From: Nanobdellota archaeon
Lineage (GTDB): Archaea > Aenigmatarchaeota > Aenigmatarchaeia > QMZP01
DNA length: 5,076 bases
Reading direction: 5' to 3'
NCBI GenBank assembly: GCA_018818465.1
Contig: JAHIRU010000085.1
Location: forward strand, 1-5,076
The notes under the pieces are model-generated. The model worked only from the letters and a program-made list of their open reading frames with translations, ran no database searches and was not told the DNA's origin. The position numbers and the translations under genes are program-made. How positions within the stretch are numbered: the stretch's first letter is position 1; every line of letters starts with the position of its first letter. This document shows positions 1 to 4,764 of the stretch, piece by piece.

Positions 1-11
1 CTAAATAGACA
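1..11. repeat. Family-1 terminator-linked repeat, partial copy
   Basis: The first 11 bases, CTAAATAGACA, match the last 11 bases of the 20-bp repeat found complete at 1394-1413 and 4871-4890. As at the full copies, an A-rich stretch follows on the plus strand and then a hairpin, so on the minus strand this copy lies just past the terminator of the abiE operon. The rest of the copy would lie outside the window. Confidence 0.7.
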
Positions 12-16
12 ATAAC

Positions 17-39
17 AAACAAAAAAACCCAGGGGGTTT
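17..39 (-). terminator. Hairpin/T-run terminator of the abiE operon
   Basis: On the minus strand AAACCC (39-34) pairs with GGGTTT (30-25) around a 3-nt loop, followed directly by a T-rich run. It begins 7 nt after the abiEii stop codon. The form is that of an intrinsic terminator; archaea usually rely on T-tracts, so the hairpin itself is notable. The family-1 repeat ends 13 nt beyond the hairpin. Confidence 0.7.
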
Positions 40-46
40 CAGGCTT

Positions 47-832
47 TCATTTAGGGGCTTTTCTGGTTTTTTTCTCTTCTTTGTATTTGAAATGCTTGGC
101 TAATGTTCTCATAATTTCCTGAAAACTTATTTCTTCTGCAAGGAGGGGTGACATGTCTTTATCCCACCTGCTCTTTAACCTATTGGCCCTATTAAACATC
201 TTTGTTATGTTAAACTCATGTCCTGAGGATTTGCATTTTCTTTTAACAAGTTTCAGATCAAGATTCATTTTATTGGAAATTATTTTATACAAATCAAAAT
301 GATCTCTTGGCTTGTTTCTTCCTATGGTAGCGGCCATTTTCTCTGCAAACAGTTCCTTTGAGTTAAGTGTCTGCACAGAAAAATCAGGAATACTTTCAGG
401 ATAAAAATGTGGAATTCTGTTAGATTCAGGCTTCAAAACAAGTTTCGCCCTTTTATTCAGGTCAATGAATACCTCTCCACGATCTCCGAAAGGGTCCTTG
501 TAATGAACAATCATGCGGACAAAATCAGAGACGTGTTTATCTTTTGTAATCTTTTCAAAAAAATCGCTTTGTTTTGTTATCTTCTCAATATTTTCCTTTA
601 TAGAATTGACATTTTCTGTCACCGTATAATCAATATCCTCACTTAATCTGGAGTGATTAAAGAAGATTTTCTGCAAGGCAGTCCCTCCTTTGAAATATAA
701 TCCATCAACATCTTTTAGCAAATAGAGGATAAGTGTAATGTAATAATCCTTGACAAGAGTCAATAGACTAAAACCGGTTCTTCCAGATATGTCCTGCAAT
801 TCTTTCTGAGTTATTCTCTTAATTTCATCCAT
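47..832 (-). CDS. abiEii: AbiEii-type nucleotidyltransferase toxin (type IV toxin-antitoxin)
   Basis: This 261-residue protein has the core of the AbiEii/AbiGii nucleotidyltransferase-like family. KGGTAL is at 48-53 and RLSEDID at 62-68, giving the paired acidic residues of the metal site. A further candidate carboxylate is Asp124 in VFIDLNKR. KPRDHFDLY at 174-182 is the family's Lys/Arg-Asp-x-x-Asp motif. In characterised AbiE systems this protein is a bacteriostatic toxin of the NTase fold that blocks growth, for example after phage infection, and acts in the cytoplasm. The ATG at 832 lies 22 bp inside the end of abiEi, so the two genes are very probably translationally coupled in the usual antitoxin-toxin order. 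The Lys-rich C-terminus ends 7 nt before a terminator. The active-site motifs look intact. The family call is firm; the in vivo target and a role against viruses are inferred. Confidence 0.9.
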   Translation of the reverse strand: MDEIKRITQKELQDISGRTGFSLLTLVKDYYITLILYLLKDVDGLYFKGGTALQKIFFNHSRLSEDIDYTVTENVNSIKENIEKITKQSDFFEKITKDKHVSDFVRMIVHYKDPFGDRGEVFIDLNKRAKLVLKPESNRIPHFYPESIPDFSVQTLNSKELFAEKMAATIGRNKPRDHFDLYKIISNKMNLDLKLVKRKCKSSGHEFNITKMFNRANRLKSRWDKDMSPLLAEEISFQEIMRTLAKHFKYKEEKKTRKAPK

Positions 833-1311
833 TTTTTAGACTCCTTTTTGGATAGTATCCTAAATGTATGCCCTTGTATAGACTTGACCACAGCTTTCTC
901 AAGCCTCTTCTTTGAGGTTCGATGAAAAACTATTTTCGTATTGAGTATTCTGATATTTCCCTGGCGCCTTGTGGTATACACACCAATCCTCATAGGTATC
1001 TGGTCAGTAAGTCTCCAGTAATTTGCAGCTGCCCAATCGCCAATAAAATAGTCTTTGCTGTTGCATATCTCGTCTACAACAATAAAGGGATTCTCGCTCC
1101 ACTTTCCGCTCTTGGCTTTAATCGGAACAAGATAATACTTTGCTCTATTCAGCTTAATTATCCTCTTTTTCCTGACAAGATTCTTTATTATGTTGTATCT
1201 CTGCGTCTTGTTTTCTGCAAATCTTTCTATGTCCGAGCTTGTGAAGAAGTATTTTTCATGGAATTCAAGCCATGCTACAACCTCAATTTCCTTTTTGGAA
1301 AGCCCCTTCAT
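811..1311 (-). CDS. abiEi: AbiEi-type winged-helix antitoxin/transcriptional regulator
   Basis: Taken from the ATG at 1311 the protein has 166 residues. An in-frame GTG at 1329 would add six residues, but the likely TATA element at 1334-1350 puts the transcript start near 1315, which favours the ATG. Residues 1 to about 62 form a helix-turn-helix with wing, including a Lys/Arg-rich segment ending RAKYYLVP. The C-terminal part carries strings typical of AbiEi relatives: NPFIVVDEI, YFIGDWAAANYW, LTDQIPM, TTRRQG and FHRTS. In known AbiE systems the N-terminal domain binds the operon promoter and represses it, while the C-terminal domain is needed to neutralise AbiEii, without stable toxin binding. 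The gene overlaps abiEii by 22 bp and shares its promoter. Autorepression here is inferred from the family and from the near-palindrome in the promoter. Confidence 0.85.
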   Translation of the reverse strand: MKGLSKKEIEVVAWLEFHEKYFFTSSDIERFAENKTQRYNIIKNLVRKKRIIKLNRAKYYLVPIKAKSGKWSENPFIVVDEICNSKDYFIGDWAAANYWRLTDQIPMRIGVYTTRRQGNIRILNTKIVFHRTSKKRLEKAVVKSIQGHTFRILSKKESKKWMKLRE

Positions 1312-1333
1312 GTATAACACCAATAACACTTAT

Positions 1334-1350
1334 TAGTAATATATTAACTA
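1334..1350 (-). promoter_or_regulatory. Probable abiE promoter TATA element within a near-palindrome
   Basis: An AATATATT core (1338-1345) is flanked by TAGT on one side and, after one extra base, ACTA on the other. Its centre is about 30 nt upstream of the abiEi ATG at 1311, so an archaeal TATA box here would start transcription some 4 nt before the ATG, an almost leaderless message. The inverted arms make it a natural operator for AbiEi, which is an inference. A second TATA-like CTTAAATA (minus strand) lies near 1366. Confidence 0.45.
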
Positions 1351-1393
1351 TTTGATGTTATGAATATTTAAGCATTTGCTGGGAATTGCCTTC

Positions 1394-1413
1394 TCTATCC
1401 CCCTAAATAGACA
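1394..1413. repeat. Family-1 terminator-linked repeat, full copy
   Basis: The plus strand reads TCTATCCCCCTAAATAGACA, identical over 20 bases to 4871-4890. TCTAT and ATAGA form a 5-bp inverted repeat around an 8-nt loop rich in C (G on the minus strand). It lies 12 nt beyond the hairpin of the terminator of the 1472-1912 gene and about 80 bp upstream of abiEi, so it marks the boundary between the two operons. Confidence 0.8.
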
Positions 1414-1449
1414 AATAAAAAGAAAAAACCCCGAACTGAATCGGGGTTT
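1414..1449 (-). terminator. Strong hairpin/T-run terminator after the envelope gene cluster
   Basis: Plus-strand AAACCCCGA (1426-1434) pairs with TCGGGGTTT (1441-1449), a 9-bp perfect stem with a 6-nt loop. In the minus-strand RNA the stem is followed by a run of U broken by one C. It starts 22 nt after the stop codon at 1472. This is the best intrinsic-style terminator in the window and ends the minus-strand cluster from 3150. Confidence 0.85.
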
Positions 1450-1471
1450 GGTTTTAGAAATTGAATGGTGG

Positions 1472-1912
1472 TTATTCCCACCAAGATTTGTCACGAACAG
1501 TGCCATCAGATTCAACTATCTTATCAGAGCTAAACATACCACCATCATTAACTTTCAATGAACCGTCTGAACGAGTTTCTTTAACTTCATGGGATCTTCC
1601 GTCAATTGTTATGCAATCTTTTCCTGTTAAACTACCACCAAAAAATCCTGGAGTATGCCTTTCAGCTCGTTCTGTTACAGGCCTTGTATTAAAGGGATCA
1701 AAAATATCAAATTCTGTTTTAATGCTATGCCCCTTTTCTACATGAGTTCTGCCTGGTTCGTCAGGAGGCGAACCGGAATATGCTCGATTATAATCACTGT
1801 AAGACGGTGCCTCATAATCATCATGAGAGTATGTTTTGTGATCATCCTGATTGAAAGTATTATAAGTATAATTAAAAACACTGGAAAGTATACTACAAAG
1901 AATTCCAAACAT
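1472..1912 (-). CDS. Hypothetical Tyr/Asp-rich protein with an SDG[ST] repeat
   Basis: I do not recognise this 146-residue protein. Residues 1-17 are hydrophobic (MFGILCSILSS...) and could be a short membrane anchor or weak export signal, without a clear cleavage site or lipobox. Residues 21-60 are low-complexity, rich in Asp, Tyr, Ser and His. The C-terminal part (about 95-146) is polar and Gly-rich, and the pattern K-x3-S-D-G-[ST]-[LV]-[KR] occurs twice (111-120 and 131-140), suggesting a short beta-repeat ending in WWE. The start at 1912 follows an AGGAG (1924-1928) by 11 nt. A closer ATG at 1920 in another frame opens only a 60-codon hydrophobic ORF and is less likely. The gene is 34 bp downstream of the 1947-2315 gene, likely in the same transcript. 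Function unknown; an envelope association is inferred from its neighbours. Confidence 0.65.
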   Translation of the reverse strand: MFGILCSILSSVFNYTYNTFNQDDHKTYSHDDYEAPSYSDYNRAYSGSPPDEPGRTHVEKGHSIKTEFDIFDPFNTRPVTERAERHTPGFFGGSLTGKDCITIDGRSHEVKETRSDGSLKVNDGGMFSSDKIVESDGTVRDKSWWE

Positions 1913-1946
1913 AATATCATATTCTCCTATAAAAATAAGGTAAAAT

Positions 1947-2315
1947 TTATTTAAAAAGTGAATTTAAAGCTGAGCCTGTTATACCAATAATAAGGAAAAA
2001 AACTACGACTCCAATTAAATATATCAACCATATTCCGACAAGTAATGGAATGATTATAAACCCCACACCAATGCATGCAACAATGCCACCATTTCCACCA
2101 GATATAAATATTATTGTTGCAATTGCAAGCAGAAACAATCCTGCACATATTGACATTGTTATAATATTATCTATTGTGAATATCGTTGTATCAGAATTTG
2201 TTGATAGTTTGGTGTGCTGTATTCTGACGCCGTCAAAATCACCTTCGCCTGCATATGCTATTGGAACTGCTAAAAAAAATGCAAGAAGAAGGCATATGGT
2301 TATCAAAACTTTCAT
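1947..2315 (-). CDS. Small membrane protein with signal peptide, pilin/VirB2-like layout
   Basis: The 122-residue protein starts at the ATG at 2315, four bases after a GGTGAT Shine-Dalgarno; a GTG at 2324 sits inside that ribosome site and is rejected. Residues 1-22 are a classical signal peptide with a likely cut after AYA. A polar stretch of about 28 residues (GEGDFDG...) follows, then a hydrophobic span at about 51-72, a Gly-rich turn (SGGNGG, 72-77), and a long hydrophobic stretch at about 78-116 that could be one or two spans. The end is polar (NSLFK). A signal peptide plus closely spaced hydrophobic helices with a tiny Gly turn is the layout of VirB2/TrbC conjugative pilins and of small archaeal DNA-transfer proteins such as CedA1. 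That is likeness of layout only, without a recognisable sequence match. It could equally be a generic small membrane protein. It lies between a lipoprotein gene and another small gene. Confidence 0.75.
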   Translation of the reverse strand: MKVLITICLLLAFFLAVPIAYAGEGDFDGVRIQHTKLSTNSDTTIFTIDNIITMSICAGLFLLAIATIIFISGGNGGIVACIGVGFIIIPLLVGIWLIYLIGVVVFFLIIGITGSALNSLFK

Positions 2316-2319
2316 GCTA

Positions 2320-2329
2320 ATCACCTTCC
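2320..2329 (-). promoter_or_regulatory. Strong archaeal-type Shine-Dalgarno deciding the start at 2315
   Basis: The minus strand reads GGAAGGTGAT, then TAGC, then ATG. GGTGAT is the classical archaeal anti-16S complement and its spacing suits the ATG at 2315. It covers the alternative GTG at 2324, which therefore is unlikely to be the start. Confidence 0.8.
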
Positions 2330-2361
2330 TGTAAAAATGATGTAATATTTTTCATCTATAA

Positions 2362-3150
2362 TTAAAACGAGATTGTAAGGTCTCCTGTTGGCATCTTAAC
2401 AATATAATCGTCTATATCATCATTTCCCCTGTCTATGCTCGCATTGCGGATAGCAGTCTCTTTCAAATCAAATGATACTGTTATTCCATTAGGGAATCCA
2501 CTATATTTGAAAATGATATAATTGTTTCCCTGAGAAATATTACTAGTTAATACTTTACTAAACCACCGAGAATCGCCAGTCGGATGAATGGTTCCATCAC
2601 TTTTAATAAAAAAGGAAGCTGCTGCTTTTTTGCGTTTAGCATCAAATAAACATACTTTAATTATCCCCTCCCATCTACCTTCACTATCACCATGCGTTCC
2701 TTTGTATGGAAATATCATAACTTTGAGATTTTTACCAATCATAGATTCATATTGATGTGCATATATATTTTTCGATACTTTACTGACAACACCAATATCA
2801 CTATCTACATGCCATATCAATCTCAATAATTCCCTACTTACATCAACAGAATCAATCTTGCATGATACAAAAAATGTGTAATGATCTTGGTAATAAAATC
2901 TATGTTTTCCTTTTCCCAGATATCGTTTAAATGGACCAACACTCCTCAATTTCCTAAAAAAAGGCCCGTTGAATTCGATTGGTATGACTGTTTCTATTGA
3001 TTGTGTAGATACTGTATTTGATTTTATTAGGGCATTTGATTTTTTGTTAATAAAATCACTATCTGTAAATGAGCAGCCAGTAACAATGAACATTACTGTC
3101 AAAATTAATACTGATGTAAACCTTTGTTCGGATACTAATTTGTTAGGCAT
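2362..3150 (-). CDS. Predicted lipoprotein of unknown function
   Basis: The protein has 262 residues. The N-terminus has a short charged region, a hydrophobic core (about 11-24) and the lipobox VTGC with Cys26, so it should be exported and lipid-anchored on the outer face of the membrane. After a Ser/Asn-rich linker (about 27-52), the rest is a soluble, probably mostly beta domain of some 200 residues. It is rich in aromatic and basic residues in RKLRSVGPFKRYLGKGKHRF and contains KSDGTI, which recalls the SDG[ST] repeats of the 1472-1912 product. I recognise no named domain. The ATG at 3150 is backed by AAGGAG seven bases upstream. The next gene begins 46 bp after the stop, with its own Shine-Dalgarno, so co-transcription is likely. 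Substrate or binding partner cannot be told from sequence. Confidence 0.8.
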   Translation of the reverse strand: MPNKLVSEQRFTSVLILTVMFIVTGCSFTDSDFINKKSNALIKSNTVSTQSIETVIPIEFNGPFFRKLRSVGPFKRYLGKGKHRFYYQDHYTFFVSCKIDSVDVSRELLRLIWHVDSDIGVVSKVSKNIYAHQYESMIGKNLKVMIFPYKGTHGDSEGRWEGIIKVCLFDAKRKKAAASFFIKSDGTIHPTGDSRWFSKVLTSNISQGNNYIIFKYSGFPNGITVSFDLKETAIRNASIDRGNDDIDDYIVKMPTGDLTISF

Positions 3151-3157
3151 GTAATTG

Positions 3158-3163
3158 CTCCTT
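3158..3163 (-). promoter_or_regulatory. Shine-Dalgarno of the lipoprotein gene
   Basis: AAGGAG on the minus strand, 7 nt before the ATG at 3150. It implies a leadered transcript. The TATA-like TTATATTAGC at 3216-3225 (minus strand) would give a leader of some 40-45 nt and fits better than the AT-rich GATATATT near 3182, whose start would fall inside the ribosome site. Confidence 0.65.
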
Positions 3164-3181
3164 AATCAAGAATTAGCGAAA

Positions 3182-3192
3182 TATATCTACAA
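3182..3192 (-). promoter_or_regulatory. 11-bp element shared with the wHTH promoter region
   Basis: TTGTAGATATA on the minus strand occurs here, about 32 nt upstream of the lipoprotein ATG, and again at 3820-3830, about 62 nt upstream of the minus-strand winged-helix gene. In the second place it overlaps one arm of a perfect 9-bp inverted repeat. It is a candidate shared operator site; it is AT-rich, so chance is possible. Confidence 0.3.
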
Positions 3193-3340
3193 CTCTTTCC
3201 TTTGCGCTCATGGAAGCTAATATAACACACTAGCATGTGTCACAAAGGTTTGAAATTGTAGTAGCATGATAACGATTATAATATGTATTTGTTACTATCT
3301 AAGTATAAAAAGGTTTATGTGGGAATTACTATATCGGTAT

Positions 3341-3395
3341 AAAAAGCTTTCTCTTGCTATCGGTTGAGAGCTCGCTGTTGGAATAGGGAAAAAAG
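3341..3395. repeat. Family-2 repeat, copy A
   Basis: About 55 bp nearly identical to 4178-4234, in the same orientation. The first 26 bases are identical, the middle differs, and the end (TAGGGAAAAAA on the plus strand) is identical again. TTTCTC (3348-3353) can pair, with one G-U, with GGGAAA near the end, and CTAT with ATAG inside it. The middle holds GAGAGCTC at 3366-3373. It begins 12 nt past the stop codon of the 3408-3758 gene on the minus strand, so it may be the 3' end of that transcript. On the plus strand it follows a TATA-like GGTATAAAAA. Confidence 0.75.
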
Positions 3396-3407
3396 AAGTA
3401 AATAAAT

Positions 3408-3758
3408 TCAATGCGCTACAGTAACCCTTTCTTTGGCTGGTTCAGAAGCGATCTCCCTGTCAATACAGTCATTAACAATAATGGTTTTCAGTTCTACAAT
3501 TTTGCGGGCGATTGGGCTGTTCCGATTAAGGATGTAAAGCTTTTCCTTGCCTATCTTCCTGGTGAATTTGATAACGCCTCTTTCCAACAGCATTGGCAAT
3601 ATCCTGTTGACGCTGGCTTTGCTGACTTCTGCGCATTCCATTATGTCATTTTTGGTGTAATCAAATTCCCTGCCGTCAATCAATATATCAAGGATTTTAA
3701 TGAAGGGGCTGTCCCCAAGCGTTTCAATGAATATCGATTCTCCATTCTTTTCTTCCAT
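3408..3758 (-). CDS. Winged-helix DNA-binding regulator, archaeal type
   Basis: The 116-residue protein opens with ESIFIETLGDSPFIKILDIL and continues through GREFDYTKNDI, VSKASVNRILPMLLERGVI and RKIGKEKLYILN. This is a complete winged helix: first helix about 17-29, helix-turn-helix about 36-60, wing about 62-77. The opening and the 'I/VLNxxxPIAxKIxEL' continuation are typical of small archaeal wHTH proteins encoded in accessory regions. The tail (about 82-116) is a helix and a polar end that could serve dimerisation. It diverges from the winged-helix gene at 3906 across 147 bp containing palindromes, which suggests that one or both proteins control this promoter region. The ATG at 3758 is preceded by a weak AAGGAA. 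DNA-binding is well supported; target genes are inferred. Confidence 0.8.
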   Translation of the reverse strand: MEEKNGESIFIETLGDSPFIKILDILIDGREFDYTKNDIMECAEVSKASVNRILPMLLERGVIKFTRKIGKEKLYILNRNSPIARKIVELKTIIVNDCIDREIASEPAKERVTVAH

Positions 3759-3802
3759 AATTATTTCCTTATTAGTATGATAATAATATTATATTTTAGC
3801 CC

Positions 3803-3810
3803 TTTATAAA
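3803..3810 (-). promoter_or_regulatory. TATA box for the 3408-3758 regulator
   Basis: TTTATAAA followed by GG on the minus strand, centred about 49 nt upstream of the ATG at 3758. Transcription would begin near 3780, giving a leader of about 22 nt that contains the weak AAGGAA ribosome site. A second AT-rich block at 3788-3797 could be an alternative and would give a much shorter leader. Confidence 0.55.
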
Positions 3811-3817
3811 GGTATCG

Positions 3818-3866
3818 AGTATATCTACAAAACAGTAAATCTCAGATATACTTATTAATGAGTATA
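3818..3866. promoter_or_regulatory. Cluster of inverted repeats between divergent wHTH genes (candidate operator)
   Basis: AGTATATCT (3818-3826) and AGATATACT (3844-3852) are a perfect 9-bp inverted repeat separated by 17 nt. The second arm overlaps a 20-bp imperfect palindrome at 3847-3866, TATACTTATTAATGAGTATA, with one mismatched pair. The half-site AGTATA thus occurs three times within 49 bp in alternating orientation. It sits just upstream of the TATA-like elements of the plus-strand gene and behind the TATA box of the minus-strand gene, where a dimeric regulator could affect both. Confidence 0.5.
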
Positions 3867-3872
3867 AAACAA

Positions 3873-3882
3873 TTATATAATA
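3873..3882 (+). promoter_or_regulatory. TATA-like box for the 3906-4175 gene
   Basis: TTATATAATA is centred about 28 nt upstream of the TTG start at 3906, which would make the transcript leaderless or nearly so. Other TATA-like strings lie at 3863-3868 (TATAAA) and 3887-3893 (TATAAAA); the latter is too close to the start codon to serve it. Confidence 0.4.
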
Positions 3883-3905
3883 AAGGTATAAAATAGGGGA
3901 TTGCT

Positions 3906-4175
3906 TTGAACATTGAAGATATTGAACGGCACATAGTACGAAAACTTTTATCAAGGAAGTGCTATAGTGCCAATAAATACATGAATATAAGGAACGTAAT
4001 GAAAGGCCTTCCGAAGCATCTCAGGGATGACACGTACAGAGATCAGGCTATCAAGAACCTTCGAAAACAGCTTGTTGTTGTGTTGTATAAGAAGGGAGAT
4101 TGCATATACCTTAACCGAGAAATGCTCGGCAAAGCAAAAGAAATAGCAAGTGAGTGGCCAGAGACCAAATTCTGA
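3906..4175 (+). CDS. Small winged-helix DNA-binding protein, archaeal type
   Basis: This 89-residue protein follows the layout of small archaeal winged-helix proteins of the 'H-x-x-R-x-L ... I-x-x-x-x-K-G-x-P ... LxK' type: IERHIVRKLLSRKCYSANKY (4-25), the turn NVMKGLPKHLRD (30-41), a recognition helix YRDQAIKNLRKQ (44-55), and a wing VVVLYKKGDCIYLN (57-70) followed by a last helix. It is basic overall, as expected for DNA binding. The start is TTG at 3906: an in-frame TAG at 3894 prevents a longer form with ATG, and the first ATG at 3981 would cut off the first helix. The gene diverges from the 3408-3758 regulator and ends 2 nt before repeat copy B, convergent with the receiver-like gene. 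Role as a regulator of the local promoters is inferred. Confidence 0.65.
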   Translation: MNIEDIERHIVRKLLSRKCYSANKYMNIRNVMKGLPKHLRDDTYRDQAIKNLRKQLVVVLYKKGDCIYLNREMLGKAKEIASEWPETKF

Positions 4176-4177
4176 TT

Positions 4178-4234
4178 AAAAAGCTTTCTCTTGCTATCGG
4201 TTGGGAACCCTCTTGTTGGGATAGGGAAAAAAAG
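4178..4234. repeat. Family-2 repeat, copy B
   Basis: The second copy of the repeat at 3341-3395, same orientation, separated from it by about 780 bp holding the two winged-helix genes. Its outer stem TTTCTC/GGGAAA and inner stem TATC/GATA both form, and the centre reads GGGAACCC (4203-4210) in the same register where copy A has GAGAGCTC. The change therefore keeps the inverted symmetry. It fills the space between two convergent genes and could terminate transcripts from both sides. Confidence 0.75.
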
Positions 4235-4248
4235 AAAAAATAGTTTAT

Positions 4249-4731
4249 TCACTTGCCCAAACCATGTTCTATAGCGTTCCTGATGTTTTCGAAATTTGTT
4301 CTTATATCGTCGGATTTTAAGACAATGTCATCAATAGGTCCCTCTTCTTTAAAAACAAAATCCATAGCATCATTTGGCGTACTGACAGCGCCTGTATAAG
4401 CCACTATGTACAGTTCAGGATTTTCTGTCTTTATTTCTGTTAAAATTTTCAAGCTATCGCCATATTTTTGGCGAAATGCTGTTTTACGATCAAATGAAGT
4501 AGCTCTTCCCTTATATGGGACATGAGTTAGAAGGGCTTCATATGGTCTGTCAGAACTCCTTTCTTCTCTGATTATTGGAGCAATTTCATGGCTTAACTCA
4601 AATTTATCATCAACATCATATTCTTCGCTCAAAAGCCCTTTCAACTGATTGAAATACTTTACAAGATCAGGAATGCTATCCGTATATCGATGAGGATTCC
4701 TTTCAACCCATAATATTTTCCTTTTGTCCAT
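4249..4731 (-). CDS. Receiver-like (CheY-fold) protein lacking the phospho-accepting Asp
   Basis: The pattern of this 160-residue protein fits a response-regulator receiver fold. ILWVER (6-11) matches strand 1 with one acidic residue, YEALLTHVP (64-72) matches strand 3, ELYIVAYTGA (106-115) matches strand 4 with the conserved Thr/Ala region, and DDIVLKS (134-140) matches strand 5 with Lys139. At the end of strand 3, where the phosphorylated Asp should be, the protein has Thr69-His70, and some 18 residues rich in basic and aromatic amino acids follow before the next helix. If the fold is right it is a pseudo-receiver and signals without phosphorylation, perhaps through protein contacts. There is no output domain. 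The ATG at 4731 is about 25 nt from a TATA box with no Shine-Dalgarno, so the message is probably leaderless. The assignment rests on pattern only. Confidence 0.5.
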   Translation of the reverse strand: MDKRKILWVERNPHRYTDSIPDLVKYFNQLKGLLSEEYDVDDKFELSHEIAPIIREERSSDRPYEALLTHVPYKGRATSFDRKTAFRQKYGDSLKILTEIKTENPELYIVAYTGAVSTPNDAMDFVFKEEGPIDDIVLKSDDIRTNFENIRNAIEHGLGK

Positions 4732-4750
4732 GATGAAATCTTGAGGGCAA

Positions 4751-4760
4751 GCTTTAAAAA
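4751..4760 (-). promoter_or_regulatory. Archaeal TATA box for a leaderless receiver-like gene
   Basis: TTTTTAAAGC on the minus strand, preceded by purine-rich GGGGAAGG that could act as the BRE. Its centre is about 25 nt upstream of the A of the ATG at 4731, the standard archaeal distance to the transcription start, and no Shine-Dalgarno lies between. This is the clearest archaeal promoter in the window. Confidence 0.65.
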
Positions 4761-4764
4761 CCTT

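Noticed and set aside
407..1317. Plus-strand ORFs of 79 and 131 codons across the abiE genes
   Set aside because: They lie antisense to two genes with clear family motifs and show no recognisable protein pattern.
1738..1920. 60-codon hydrophobic ORF starting at the ATG at 1920
   Set aside because: It is shifted in frame within the longer 146-codon gene and only 3 nt from the AGGAG. The longer frame has a patterned C-terminus and ends just before the terminator.
1951..2334. Alternative ORFs on both strands over the small membrane protein gene
   Set aside because: The frame starting at 2315 has a strong Shine-Dalgarno, a signal peptide and membrane spans; the others are shadows rich in Trp/Cys or Ile/Pro.
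3225..3241. Small inverted repeat ACACA/TGTGT around CTAGCA
   Set aside because: Five base pairs of a simple dinucleotide pattern in AT-rich DNA; too weak to call without comparison.
3411..3809. 132-codon plus-strand ORF opposite the winged-helix gene
   Set aside because: The minus strand encodes a full winged-helix protein of a known archaeal type, and the plus frame has no promoter or ribosome site and starts opposite its C-terminus.
3341..4234. Family-2 repeats as integron attC sites
   Set aside because: The GTTG blocks are in direct, not inverted, orientation and do not form paired GTTRRRY/RYYYAAC ends; no integron integrase is present.
4043..4252. 69-codon minus-strand ORF across copy B of the family-2 repeat
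   Set aside because: It overlaps the plus-strand wHTH gene and the repeat and shows no protein-like pattern.
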